Shown: positions 4,758 to 13,140 of the stretch, piece after piece | Numbering within the stretch: position 1 is the first letter of the stretch | Layout: each line of letters starts with the position of its first letter | Made by a program: the position numbers and the translations under genes | Notes under the pieces: generated by a model | The model's input: the letters and a program-made list of their open reading frames with translations, nothing else | Told to the model about the DNA's origin: nothing | The model's database searches: none | IMG/VR virus record: IMGVR_UViG_3300044648_000078 | Coordinates: 1-28,510 of that record | Strand: one strand, 5' to 3' | Length of the DNA: 28,510 nt | Source of the DNA: a virus

Positions 4758-5684
4758 ATGATGCACCTCAAATATCCCATTACACGAGCCCAAACAGACG
4801 AAGAACGCTGCCACGCTATTGTTGCAGGCAGGCGGCAGTGCCACCTGAAGCGGTGCGATGGTTTCAAGTGGTGCCCCGTCCATGGTGGTGCTCGGGCCAT
4901 TCAGTCAAAAGGCAAGCGCGACCTGTACAAATTTAGGAGCGAACAGTACAGGGGACGTTTCGCTGCCCTCGCTGGTAGCGACCACATTAAGAACCTCCGT
5001 GATGAAATCGCCGTCCTTAGGATGTTACTGCAGCACAGGATCGACTACTTCGAGAAAGACCTCCTGATCGACAGTTACCAAATCACCATGCTGATTCGGT
5101 CAATCGCCTCCCTCAGTGAAAGTTGCGCGAAAATTGAACATTCACTCAATGACGTTATGGACAAGCAGTCTGCGGCGGACATCGTAGCTACCATGCTGAA
5201 CGCCTTGCCGGTGGTAAGTGACGACCTCTTTGAAGAAATCACCCGCCTCCTGAGTCGCTTTGACCATGCCGATGAAAAGCCCCAAGCCTTCAACCTGAAC
5301 GTTACCAAGTGGAACATCAAAGACTTTTTCACCACCGAGAGGATTATTAGTATACGTTCAGAGATCGGTGTTCTCAGAATCATTCTGGAACAGCGTTTGA
5401 ACGAATGCCATGACCTTCAGGATCTCCTGATGAAATCCTCTGAGATCCTTTCCACGGTTCAGGATATCGAGAAACTCGTGGTTTCTTGCCATCGCCTTGA
5501 AAAGACCCAAGGTATCCTGCTAAATGATGCCGAGTCAGCCCAGTTTGCCAATGAACTCATCGCCCTAATCGGCAAATATGTTCCCGCTGACCAGCTCGAT
5601 AAGGTTGCAAATGAGTTTGAAGCTGCATACCGCGAATCTGATAGCGACAGCCCTACGTCGCAAGGGGATAACCAAGTGCTCTGA
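4758..5684 (+). CDS. HGG zinc-motif protein, probable small terminase
   Basis: The protein is 308 residues from ATG 4758; the next codon is also ATG. The N-terminus carries a cysteine/histidine cluster, C-H-A-I-V-A-G-R-R-Q-C-H-L-K-R-C then W-C-P-V-H-G-G (about residues 16-42), the form seen in HGG-motif phage proteins encoded next to terminases. The remainder is long alpha-helical and probably coiled coil, with R-S-E/D-I-x-V-L-R-x-x-L-x-Q-R occurring twice (D-E-I-A-V-L-R-M-L-L-Q-H-R near 79-91 and S-E-I-G-V-L-R-I-I-L-E-Q-R near 201-213), suggesting an internal duplication. Small terminases recognise the packaging site and hand DNA to the large subunit. No good ribosome binding site precedes it. 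Its 3' end overlaps the large terminase start by 74 bases. The function is inferred from motif and position. Confidence 0.6.
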   Translation: MMHLKYPITRAQTDEERCHAIVAGRRQCHLKRCDGFKWCPVHGGARAIQSKGKRDLYKFRSEQYRGRFAALAGSDHIKNLRDEIAVLRMLLQHRIDYFEKDLLIDSYQITMLIRSIASLSESCAKIEHSLNDVMDKQSAADIVATMLNALPVVSDDLFEEITRLLSRFDHADEKPQAFNLNVTKWNIKDFFTTERIISIRSEIGVLRIILEQRLNECHDLQDLLMKSSEILSTVQDIEKLVVSCHRLEKTQGILLNDAESAQFANELIALIGKYVPADQLDKVANEFEAAYRESDSDSPTSQGDNQVL

Positions 5685-7272
5685 GTACGCCCAAAAATAC
5701 CGCGTTATGGGCAAGCCTATACCCGGTCCAGTGACCTTTAAGTATCATCCATGGTCGAGGGACATGCATGATTCTGAAGCCTACAAGAATGTGGGCCAAA
5801 AGTCAGCACAGGGCGGTTTCACCGAGGTATGCATCGACCGCACATTCTTCATGATCGACATTCGACGCACGGATTGTCTCTATGTTCTACCCAATAAATC
5901 ACCCGATGCCTCGGATTTTAGTACCTCACGCTTTGGTGCCGCCCTCGAACTGAGCTCCCACCTGAAGCAACTCTTCAACGATGTTCAAAACGTCGGCCAT
6001 AAGCGTGCCGGGGCCACCAATCTGTATATCCGAGGCTCGCGTTCCAAATCGGGCCTTCGCTCCATTCCTGTTGGCTTCATGGTGCTCGACGAGTTCGACG
6101 AGATGGACCAAGAGCAAGTAGCCCTCGCCATCGAACGTATGTCGGGCCAATTTGAAAAGCAAATTTGGGAAGTATCCACGCCGACCATTCCTGATTTCGG
6201 AATCAATAAGGAGTTCCTGCAATCAACACAGGAACACTTCTTCTTCCCGTGCCCGGCATGTAGTCGCCAAACCGAGCTTATTTTTCCCGATTGCTTCATT
6301 TTGGGCTCCGAGGAGTTGCTCGATCCACGCATATATGATTCCAGAATCATTTGCAAGGAATGCAAGTCCACAATTCATCACCAAGAGAAGTGGAAAACGC
6401 TCGCTAATGGCCTTTGGGTGCCGACCGCCACGAACTTTGATAAGGAAGTCAGAGGCTTCTACGTCAACCAGCTCTATTCCTCCACCGTTAGCCCGGTTGA
6501 GCTTGCTCGCTCAATAATCAATGCCCGCCTGAACCCGGCGGACGAGCAAGAACTCTACAATTCAAAGATGGGCCTCCCACACATCGTTGAAGGTGCCCGC
6601 GTCACCGATGCGGAAATTAACCAGTGTCTTTCTGATTACCCCATGCAGCTTGCCGCGGAGCCCCTGAAAATCACCACCTTAGGGGTCGATGTTGGTAGCT
6701 TCCTTCACTTTGAAATCGATGAATGGACAGTCCAGCCCGGACCCGACATAAATACCTCAGCCCTGTGCAGGGTCCTAAGGATGGGCAAACTGAGGCATTT
6801 TGAGGAACTCGACGATCTGATGCGTGATTACCAAATCAAAGGTTGCATCGTTGACGTTAACCCAGAAAGGCGCTCAGCGAAAGAGTTTGCGGATCGCTTC
6901 TACGGCTACGTCAAGCTCGCTTACTACGGTCGGGGCGTGCAGGCCAAGGGAATCAAGTTAGGAACCGGTGACCATGATATCATCGCGGACCACATGATTA
7001 CCGTTGACCGCACCAGTTGGCTCGATATGGCCCTTGGAAGGTTTCGTCGTAAGACAATCCTTCTCCCAAGGGACACCCCGGCGGACTACAAGGAACAAAT
7101 CAAAATCCAAGTTAAAGTCTTTAAGCGAGATGCTGACGGTGGACCCGTTAGCAAGTTCATAACCCCGGACAATCGACCGGACCACTATGGACACGCTCGT
7201 TGTTATGCTGAAATTGCACTGCCTTTAGCGGCGTCCACAGTTACTAATCAGGACATAAGGAACTTTTTATGA
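5611..7272 (+). CDS. Terminase large subunit, GpA family
   Basis: This 553-residue packaging motor and nuclease has the GpA layout. An S-E-Y-A-Q-K-Y-R-V segment (24-32) precedes a Walker A-like K-S-A-Q-G-G-F-T-E (64-72), the deviant form usual for GpA. Walker B is F-M-V-L-D-E-F-D (156-163), and the coupling motif is S-T-P-T (189-192). A zinc pair C214/C217 and C248/C251 follows. The nuclease domain has G-V-D (358-360), I-V-D-V-N-P-E (413-419) and a late D-H pair (524-525). I chose ATG 5611, preceded by AAGG, because homologues have about 20 residues before the S-E-Y motif; the frame is open back to 5578. It overlaps the previous gene by 74 bases and the portal start by four. Two perfect-arm dispersed palindromes lie inside (6192-6205 and 6336-6349). 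Confidence 0.92.
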   Translation: MSLKLHTANLIATALRRKGITKCSEYAQKYRVMGKPIPGPVTFKYHPWSRDMHDSEAYKNVGQKSAQGGFTEVCIDRTFFMIDIRRTDCLYVLPNKSPDASDFSTSRFGAALELSSHLKQLFNDVQNVGHKRAGATNLYIRGSRSKSGLRSIPVGFMVLDEFDEMDQEQVALAIERMSGQFEKQIWEVSTPTIPDFGINKEFLQSTQEHFFFPCPACSRQTELIFPDCFILGSEELLDPRIYDSRIICKECKSTIHHQEKWKTLANGLWVPTATNFDKEVRGFYVNQLYSSTVSPVELARSIINARLNPADEQELYNSKMGLPHIVEGARVTDAEINQCLSDYPMQLAAEPLKITTLGVDVGSFLHFEIDEWTVQPGPDINTSALCRVLRMGKLRHFEELDDLMRDYQIKGCIVDVNPERRSAKEFADRFYGYVKLAYYGRGVQAKGIKLGTGDHDIIADHMITVDRTSWLDMALGRFRRKTILLPRDTPADYKEQIKIQVKVFKRDADGGPVSKFITPDNRPDHYGHARCYAEIALPLAASTVTNQDIRNFL

Positions 7273-8927
7273 ACACAATTAGGCACCCTGATTATGACGC
7301 TGCCAATATGGACAGGTGGCGTCTGACCTACGAGGGTGGCAGACGGTTTGTCCAACGGTACCTTGTTAGATTTTCCCAACGTGAATCCCGGGCCGACTTC
7401 ATCGATAGAAAGCGTATCACATACTGCCCGGCATTCGCCAAGGCAGCCGTGAACGAAGTAAAGAACAGCATCTTTCAGCGTATCGCTGATGTCGTTCGCA
7501 CTGGTGGCCCCGATAGTTACACTGAAGCCATCCTAGGTAGGAACCGAGGAGTTGACAAGAACGGCTCATCGATCCATGCATTTATCGGTAAGCAAGTCAT
7601 CGTGGAGTTGCTTACCATGTCTCGCGTGGGCATTTTCGTTGACCGCCAGCGTTTTGAGGCAACCACCAAGGCGACCAAGTTAGACCATCCGTATTTGTAT
7701 GTCTACAAGGCCGAAGACATTTTATCGTGGAACTACTCCGATGAAGGTGACCTTGAAGCCGTCCTACTCAAAGAGGTTACAGAGACTTTCGATCAAGAAA
7801 CCGGTCTACCCTCGGGAACCATCGAAAGACTACGGTTTTTGAAGAAAACTGATTCCGGAATCAGTGTCAAAATCTTTGAGAACAACACCTTGATCGACGA
7901 ATTGACCCTGAACCTGAAAAAGATGCCCTTCATCCTACTCAGTATCAGTCAATCTCTCTTGGTGGACGTTGCTGACTACCAAGCTGCCCTGCTGAACATC
8001 GAATCTTCAGACTTAAATTACATTCTGAAGGCCAATTACCCGTTCTACACTGAACAGGTCGATGGAAAGGCCACTGGCACCCACCTCAAGAAAGAAAATG
8101 CCGAGGAAGATTCTGAAATCACGACGGGTGCCCACCATGGACGCACCTATGGTAAGGATTTGGACCGTCCTGATTTTATTGCACCCCCTACAGGGCCTAT
8201 TGAAGCCTCGATGAAGAAACAGGAACAGATTAAGGCCGACATTCGGCTGCTAATCAACCTGTCTATCACGAATCTTCAGCCAAAAATGGCCTCGGAAGGC
8301 AGTAAAAAGCAAGATGATCGCACCTTGGAAGCCGGTCTAAGCTACATTGGCATGGAACTTGAGGGTGCCGAGCGTCAAATCGCCACAATCTGGTCGGAGT
8401 ACGAAGGAAGCGACGAAGTCGCCACGATCAACTACCCGAAACAGTACACAATCAAGTCCGACGAGGAACGTCTCAAGGAAGCTAAAGAGCTTGAAGAACG
8501 TCTTCGGGCCATTCCGAGCGAAACATACAAGCGTGAAGTCGCTAAAATGATCGCCAATGTGATGCTCGGCACCAAAGTCACGTTTGATGTCATGGAAACC
8601 ATCCACAAAGAGATCGATTCCACGAAGATTTTGACCACGGACCCGGATATCATCTTCCCCTCCTTGGAAAATAATGTCATAACGTTCAAGGATGCTGCTG
8701 AAGCCCTTGGATTGCCCAATGATCCGGCCACCCTTGAGCAGGCCGCTAAGGATCACATGGAACGGGCTATGCGGATTGCCAAAGCACAAGCCTCACAGGA
8801 CCCCGCAAACCGGGGTAACCCTGCGGGAAGTGCTAATGGCAAAGCCGGTAGCGATGAAAAGCGTGATTCGCGTGATAGTACCCTTGACCCCGAAACCAAA
8901 CCAAAGGTCAGAGGTGATGGCAAATGA
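7269..8927 (+). CDS. Portal protein (DUF4055-like)
   Basis: The protein is 552 residues. It begins with R-H-P-D-Y and a long mixed helical body that includes R-K-R-I-T-Y-C-P-A-F-A-K (about 48-59), the pattern of DUF4055-type portals, and ends in a disordered charged tail rich in Asp, Lys and Gly. Portals form the dodecameric ring at the capsid vertex through which the terminase pumps DNA. Position directly after the large terminase, with an ATGA overlap, supports the call. A perfect dispersed palindrome at 7850-7863 encodes Asp-Ser-Gly-Ile, and a two-mismatch form lies at 8108-8121. It overlaps the next gene by four bases. Confidence 0.8.
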   Translation: MNTIRHPDYDAANMDRWRLTYEGGRRFVQRYLVRFSQRESRADFIDRKRITYCPAFAKAAVNEVKNSIFQRIADVVRTGGPDSYTEAILGRNRGVDKNGSSIHAFIGKQVIVELLTMSRVGIFVDRQRFEATTKATKLDHPYLYVYKAEDILSWNYSDEGDLEAVLLKEVTETFDQETGLPSGTIERLRFLKKTDSGISVKIFENNTLIDELTLNLKKMPFILLSISQSLLVDVADYQAALLNIESSDLNYILKANYPFYTEQVDGKATGTHLKKENAEEDSEITTGAHHGRTYGKDLDRPDFIAPPTGPIEASMKKQEQIKADIRLLINLSITNLQPKMASEGSKKQDDRTLEAGLSYIGMELEGAERQIATIWSEYEGSDEVATINYPKQYTIKSDEERLKEAKELEERLRAIPSETYKREVAKMIANVMLGTKVTFDVMETIHKEIDSTKILTTDPDIIFPSLENNVITFKDAAEALGLPNDPATLEQAAKDHMERAMRIAKAQASQDPANRGNPAGSANGKAGSDEKRDSRDSTLDPETKPKVRGDGK

Positions 8928-9340
8928 GCGTATACAAAGGTATGATATTGCCTGATGCCGAACCTACCGAGGCTGGTGGTTTGGCTATTTACGACAACTT
9001 CAAGGCTTTGATTGATGCCATATACCGCCTTGGACGCATAGGTGCAGTCACAACGGCAGGCACAATAACCGTTGACACTGCTGATTACTCGGTGGCCGAT
9101 ATTACAGCGAATGGAAACGTCACCCTTGGTACGTTTCAAAACTCTGTGAACGGCTACAAGCTTCTCTTGCGGATCAAGAACAACACCGGCGGTGTTATCA
9201 CAGTCACCCCTAACTCGGAAGTGCGATTTGGTTCTGGAATCACTTCGCTGTCAAACATCCCAAGCGGTAAAATAGGCTACATTGGCTTGGTCTACACCGA
9301 ATCTAAATGGGATGTTCTTCTGAACGAAGTGGGGTACTGA
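8924..9340 (+). CDS. Small beta-rich virion protein
   Basis: This 138-residue protein starts with an ATGA overlap on the portal stop. After an N-terminal helix (about residues 20-40) it is almost all beta-strand, with repeated V-T/G-x-I-T-V patterns and a Gly/Thr/Asn-rich composition typical of phage fibre or decoration proteins. I do not recognise a family. It is directly coupled to the large fibre-like gene that follows (the stop shares its A with the next ATG), so it may be a fibre partner or capsid decoration. A one-mismatch dispersed palindrome lies at 9229-9242. Confidence 0.65.
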   Translation: MSVYKGMILPDAEPTEAGGLAIYDNFKALIDAIYRLGRIGAVTTAGTITVDTADYSVADITANGNVTLGTFQNSVNGYKLLLRIKNNTGGVITVTPNSEVRFGSGITSLSNIPSGKIGYIGLVYTESKWDVLLNEVGY

Positions 9341-11769
9341 TGATAAAGACAATCGGTAGTGGTGGTAACTATGCTACCATCCAAGACGCCTATGACGATT
9401 TGGCGAATCAGGTTGACACGACTCTTACGTGGCGTCTCAAAGCAGGAACCCATGCAGGTGTAAACGGTCTTGAGCTTGCCAATTTTCAATGTACCAATTT
9501 GATTCTGGAATCAGACATTGGTGTTGTGAAGCCTACCGGTCAGATTATGGCTGACGATGTTGGTCAGGCTATTGTGACCGGTTTGCTCAACTTCGTTGAT
9601 ACCGCTGGAACAGGCGGACCTTCATCGTTCATAGCACGCAACTTCCAGCTTGGTTCATCTTCGACACGCGGACGCCTTTCATGTACAGGTGGCGGTGAAA
9701 CTGGTGTTGGCTCTGGTGCCATGGATACTATCACTTATGATGGTATCTTTGCTTACGATAATCAGGCACAGTCGTCTGGTACGGCAAATCTGATTTCGGT
9801 ATTTGCAAATAACACCACAACGGCCACCATTCAAAACTGCGGAGCCATATCGACGGGCTCATTCACCGGTGGAACGAAACGCGGTATCTTGGCTAGTAAC
9901 AGTGAAGGCACTGGTACGATCAACTTGTACCATAACAGCGTGTACACCGCTAACTTCACGCTCGGTATCGCTCGTAGTTATGCTGGTACACTGAACCTCG
10001 ATGTTAGGAACTGTATAGCTGTAGGTTCGGCTACGTCGTCTGTTAGTTACGGAACCACGACAAGCAGTGGAACACTCAACCTAAATGGTTCTTCTTCAGG
10101 AAACCTTGGAAGTGACGCTGTTTGGGGTTCAACGGATTGCACAAGTAGCCTTGCAAGTGCGAGTGTTTTCTCTAACACGTCCACGGGCTTAGCAATCTTG
10201 GTTAATGCTACAACAAAGCTCGCGGCAACGACCTCGCCCACCTCGTTGGACATTCTTGGACTTGAGCGTCCGCAACGTGGTCGGGTGTATGCTGGCTTGC
10301 AGTGTGCCCTTAGGTATTTTTTCCACGAGCATTTTGATTATTCAAATGGTGCCCTATACACGGTTAGTTCGGGTGTCTGGGAAACCATCGGCCCCGGACA
10401 TGATGAGCCTCAAATAACGTCAAAGGCCATTGTTTCGACATCGGAACAAATTGAGTCCTTGGCGTGTATGTTGAGCAATTCTTACGTAACTGGCTTGCAC
10501 TTCACTTTGCCGACGCTTGTTCGAGGCATCTTCAATAAGACCCTTGTAACAGACTCCTCAGGCGGTGGCGGTTGCGAATTCACGTTTGGCGACCAGATGA
10601 TCCTTGTGGGAACCCCCGAGGGTCGTCGCTGGTCCCTTGCTCTGTCCATCCCTGAAGGGTGGGGTGCTTCCAATGAAGCACGTATCCGTCAACGATTACC
10701 TGATGGTACGCTAACGTCGAACACGACATTTACCTTTACGAATGCTATAGACCATACTGTTCAACTCCAGTGGAAAGAAAATCATGACTCTGTTCTAAGT
10801 GTCGATGGAACAGCTATCGCAACGAATGCGGCAGCTACATCTGACATGAGCAGAATCATCACGCAGAAATTCCAGTTGTACCTTGACCAATATGGCGATG
10901 TTGATACCAGAATCTTTCGTGACATTCTCATTGTTCAGGCTGACCAGCCAGTTCTTACGGCTCCCACGATAGCCTCAAACGGAACAACCCTAACGGCTAC
11001 ATTGTCGGAATCGGGTTGTACGGTCTACAACGAGGCCGGTGTCACGATCTACTCAGGTAGCTCTGGTACGATAAATGATGCCTCAATCTCTGGCACAACG
11101 CTCACGGCAACTACGGGCACGCAATGGTATCAGGGCGAAACCATCTATATTTCGTTTTCTGCTGGTGCCTTGAAAGACAGTGACGGGAATGACTTCCCGG
11201 CAATGATCTTTTTGGTTACGAATAATTCGACTCAAACGAATTCCGTCACTTTAGCAAATGGTACATTTGCTCTGACCGGTAATGCTGTACTACAGCAAAG
11301 GTCTGTACCGCTGAGTGATGGCTCCTATGCTTTGACAGGTAACACTGTCATACGTCAAAGGTCTAACACACTTGGTAATGGTTCCTTTGCTCTAACCGGC
11401 AACGCTGTTCTGAAGTCGCGAGTCATATCATTGAGTGCAGGCTCTTATGTCCTAACAGGTAACACTGTTTTAAGGTCAATCAGAAAGCCTCTAGCAACTG
11501 GCTCCTACACATTAACCGGTAACACGGTTAATGTGCCTTATGGTAGTACCGTTGCTTTGAATACCGAATCATTTGTCTTATCAGGATTGCCTGTTAAGTT
11601 GCGGCGTAAAAGTGTTTGTGCTTCAGGATCGTTTGCCTTAACCGGTAACGCTATCCTACGGCAAAGGAACGCTGTTGCTGCAAGCGGAACGTTTGCCTTA
11701 ACCGGCAATGCTTTAACGTATGCTGGCGAATTAACTCGTGGTGGTGGCATGTGTCTTTTCTTGGAGTGA
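9340..11769 (+). CDS. Large multidomain fibre-like protein with LTGN repeats
   Basis: The product is 809 residues from ATG 9340, whose A is the last base of the previous stop; an upstream in-frame GTG at 9307 is less likely. The N-terminus (I-K-T-I-G-S-G-G-N-Y-A-T-I-Q-D-A) is the usual entry to a right-handed beta-helix. Residues to about 310 are T/G/N-rich strands fitting a pectate-lyase-like helix. About 325-535 looks like a concanavalin-type beta-sandwich, and about 540-630 like an Ig/SwmB-like domain. The last about 170 residues hold roughly eight copies of the G-S-F/Y-x-L-T-G-N repeat shared with the 13141 gene. Such proteins bind receptors or surface glycans. No hydrolase catalytic site is evident. 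A perfect-arm palindrome is at 9500-9513. Confidence 0.7.
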   Translation: MIKTIGSGGNYATIQDAYDDLANQVDTTLTWRLKAGTHAGVNGLELANFQCTNLILESDIGVVKPTGQIMADDVGQAIVTGLLNFVDTAGTGGPSSFIARNFQLGSSSTRGRLSCTGGGETGVGSGAMDTITYDGIFAYDNQAQSSGTANLISVFANNTTTATIQNCGAISTGSFTGGTKRGILASNSEGTGTINLYHNSVYTANFTLGIARSYAGTLNLDVRNCIAVGSATSSVSYGTTTSSGTLNLNGSSSGNLGSDAVWGSTDCTSSLASASVFSNTSTGLAILVNATTKLAATTSPTSLDILGLERPQRGRVYAGLQCALRYFFHEHFDYSNGALYTVSSGVWETIGPGHDEPQITSKAIVSTSEQIESLACMLSNSYVTGLHFTLPTLVRGIFNKTLVTDSSGGGGCEFTFGDQMILVGTPEGRRWSLALSIPEGWGASNEARIRQRLPDGTLTSNTTFTFTNAIDHTVQLQWKENHDSVLSVDGTAIATNAAATSDMSRIITQKFQLYLDQYGDVDTRIFRDILIVQADQPVLTAPTIASNGTTLTATLSESGCTVYNEAGVTIYSGSSGTINDASISGTTLTATTGTQWYQGETIYISFSAGALKDSDGNDFPAMIFLVTNNSTQTNSVTLANGTFALTGNAVLQQRSVPLSDGSYALTGNTVIRQRSNTLGNGSFALTGNAVLKSRVISLSAGSYVLTGNTVLRSIRKPLATGSYTLTGNTVNVPYGSTVALNTESFVLSGLPVKLRRKSVCASGSFALTGNAILRQRNAVAASGTFALTGNALTYAGELTRGGGMCLFLE
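11246..11735 (+). repeat. About eight copies of a 60-bp LTGN-coding repeat
   Basis: Units encode 20 residues of the form x-x-G-S-F/Y-x-L-T-G-N-x-x-x-x-x-R-x-x-x-L. One unit is degenerate (V-L-S-G-L-P near 11580). The same unit occurs about 29 times in the next large gene, so the two tracts could recombine. Confidence 0.85.
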
Positions 11770-11771
11770 AA

Positions 11772-12278
11772 ATGCTAATAACGCTTGATCTGGTAGCAAT
11801 GACCGCTCTAAGAAAAGAACTCACCCGTCTTTCAACGGCTGGTGGTGTTCTGCTCAAGGAGCAGGCGTCTGTTGACTATCAAAAGACTCAGGACTTCATG
11901 GCTATCTTGCTTAAAGTCAACGATATGGCACGAACCCTGATTCCGCAACCAGCAATGGAAGGGGTAGCTTTTAAGGTTACACTTACTGCTAATGCTACGG
12001 ATGGCTTGCCTACGGCCATCAAAATGAGAACCGAGTTTTCGGGACGACCTGACTTTTTGCTCGAAGCAAGCCTACCGGAGGGAGCACCAAGTAGAGGTCT
12101 GTGTGAAGACTTTGTTTTGCGTGGCATCGCTGCTGCTTACCCGGCATTCAATATTGCTGACGTTAATCAGGACGGTATTGTAGACGCACTCGATTTGAAT
12201 ATTGTGGTGTCACATTGGCAAGAAGGCACTGTGGACCCCGCCAACACTCTGGTTCTGATTCCGGAATCAACGTCATGA
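11772..12278 (+). CDS. Structural protein with one dockerin-type EF-hand
   Basis: This 168-residue protein begins at ATG 11772, two bases after the fibre gene stop, with GGAGTG upstream. Its C-terminus contains D-V-N-Q-D-G-I-V-D-A-L-D (130-141) followed by L-N-I-V-V-S-H-W. This is a calcium-binding EF-hand loop with acidic or amide residues at positions 1, 3, 5, 9 and 12, in the style of a type I dockerin repeat. Only one of the two repeats of a normal dockerin is present. Residues about 1-60 are helical and the middle is beta-rich. It may calcium-dependently dock a fibre to the virion or to a host cohesin-like domain; this is inference. A perfect dispersed palindrome (12256-12269) encodes I-P-E-S at the extreme C-terminus. 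It overlaps a 33-aa ORF by ATGA. Confidence 0.7.
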   Translation: MLITLDLVAMTALRKELTRLSTAGGVLLKEQASVDYQKTQDFMAILLKVNDMARTLIPQPAMEGVAFKVTLTANATDGLPTAIKMRTEFSGRPDFLLEASLPEGAPSRGLCEDFVLRGIAAAYPAFNIADVNQDGIVDALDLNIVVSHWQEGTVDPANTLVLIPESTS

Positions 12279-12376
12279 TTATTGTCGTGTCTGTCGGTGT
12301 CCCTCTGTCCTATGCACTTTCTATTGCAAGGATTGGTGACACCCTGCGTCTTTTGGAAGGTGTCTATGAATGCTAA
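12275..12376 (+). CDS. Small 33-aa hydrophobic ORF
   Basis: ATG 12275 overlaps the previous stop as ATGA, the coupling pattern used repeatedly in this operon, and the ORF runs to TAA at 12374-12376, overlapping the next gene by 11 bases. The product begins M-I-I-V-V-S-V-G-V-P-L-S-Y-A-L-S-I and could be one short membrane helix with a charged tail. It may be a real small protein, or only a translated bridge that carries ribosomes to the GGAAGG site of the next gene. Confidence 0.4.
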   Translation: MIIVVSVGVPLSYALSIARIGDTLRLLEGVYEC

Positions 12377-12668
12377 GCAATATGGCACGATTTCTGATGC
12401 CTACAGAATCGTAGCCATCACGGTAACAACGACCGCCACCACGCTAATCAGTTTGCTGAGAACTGCCTCGGCACAATTTGCGTTGGGACGTATCGTTAAG
12501 GTTAGGCTGAACCCTGCGGCCGGTGTCAGCATCGGCGATGGTCACAATAGTGCTTTCATGCTTTTTAGCACAGCACTTACCATCGAGTCGCTTGGTGTCG
12601 AAGAAGTTTTGCTGAAGTGTGCTGCGGGTACTGTTGTCGTTAATGTCGAAATCTTCACTCAGGAGTAA
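12366..12668 (+). CDS. Small beta-rich virion protein
   Basis: The protein is 100 residues from ATG 12366, with GGAAGG five bases upstream; a longer in-frame start at 12282 has no such site. The sequence is beta-rich (A-I-T-V-T-T-T-A-T-T-L-I-S-L-L) with V-E-V/N-I-F near the end. It resembles small phage baseplate, decoration or fibre-adaptor proteins in composition, but I recognise no family. It lies in the adhesion module and is followed after six bases by the start region of the next gene. Confidence 0.65.
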   Translation: MNAKQYGTISDAYRIVAITVTTTATTLISLLRTASAQFALGRIVKVRLNPAAGVSIGDGHNSAFMLFSTALTIESLGVEEVLLKCAAGTVVVNVEIFTQE

Positions 12669-12703
12669 TTTGAATGGCTGCTTTTACGTAATTCCAGAAG
12701 TTT

Positions 12704-13090
12704 GTGGAAGACCTTGCTGAAAAGGTCCACAACCTTGGCTCCGATACGTTGACGGTTGCTCTTTGTGCTGCCGCCAACGCTCCCGTTGCCACGAACAGCG
12801 TGCTGACTGACCTGACTCAGATCAGCTACACGAATCTTTCGTCCCGTGCTTTGACGATTGCAAGCTCGGCCCACACTACGGGCACCTATAAGCTGACGGT
12901 CAACGATCTGACCCTTACGGCTTCGGGTGGTGCGGTTGCTACGTTCAGGTATGTGGTCATTTATAATGACACGGCTGCCAGTGACCAGTTGATCTGTTTC
13001 TTCGATCTTGGCCAAGACATCACGTTGGCGAACGGCGAAAGCATTACACTTGACTTTGACGGCTCGGCAGGCTTACTTACTCTGGCTTAA
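12704..13090 (+). CDS. Virion protein with broken N-terminus (in-frame TAA)
   Basis: The body, F-Q-K-F-V-E-D-L-A-E-K-V-H-N-L-G-S-D and onwards, matches a common phage virion family as I recall it, which normally begins M-A-x-F-x-K/Q-F-x-x-F-V-E-D. Here an ATG at 12674 with a perfect AGGAG (12661-12665) starts M-A-A-F-T and meets TAA at 12689-12691, then continues in the same frame. A single base change from AAA or CAA would produce this stop. The remaining usable start is GTG 12704, with only weak AGAAG upstream, giving 128 residues that lack the conserved start. It is therefore a nonsense mutant, a readthrough gene, a reinitiation product, or a sequencing error. A clear terminator follows. 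Confidence 0.65.
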   Translation: MEDLAEKVHNLGSDTLTVALCAAANAPVATNSVLTDLTQISYTNLSSRALTIASSAHTTGTYKLTVNDLTLTASGGAVATFRYVVIYNDTAASDQLICFFDLGQDITLANGESITLDFDGSAGLLTLA

Positions 13091-13094
13091 TCAG

Positions 13095-13117
13095 AGGGGC
13101 CGCCCTAGGCCCCTTTT
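13095..13117 (+). terminator. Intrinsic terminator
   Basis: AGGGGCC (13095-13101) pairs with GGCCCCT (13108-13114) around a six-base loop and runs into TTTT (13114-13117). It closes the packaging and small-fibre operon. Confidence 0.8.
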
Positions 13118-13130
13118 GATTCTAGAATCA
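13117..13130. promoter_or_regulatory. Dispersed palindrome between terminator and ribosome binding site
   Basis: TGATTCTAGAATCA is a perfect palindrome that begins at the last T of the terminator tract and whose final A starts the AGGAG (13130-13134) of the 13141 gene. No room is left for a promoter downstream, so a bound protein here would act on elongation or translation. Confidence 0.8.
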
Positions 13131-13140
13131 GGAGTAAGCT

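Noticed and set aside
10845-10858. Extra member of the palindrome family
   Set aside because: Only the right arm (AGAATCA) matches; the left arm has many mismatches. Several similar half-sites (for example 1928, 4513, 11008, 14353, 22499) were also left out.
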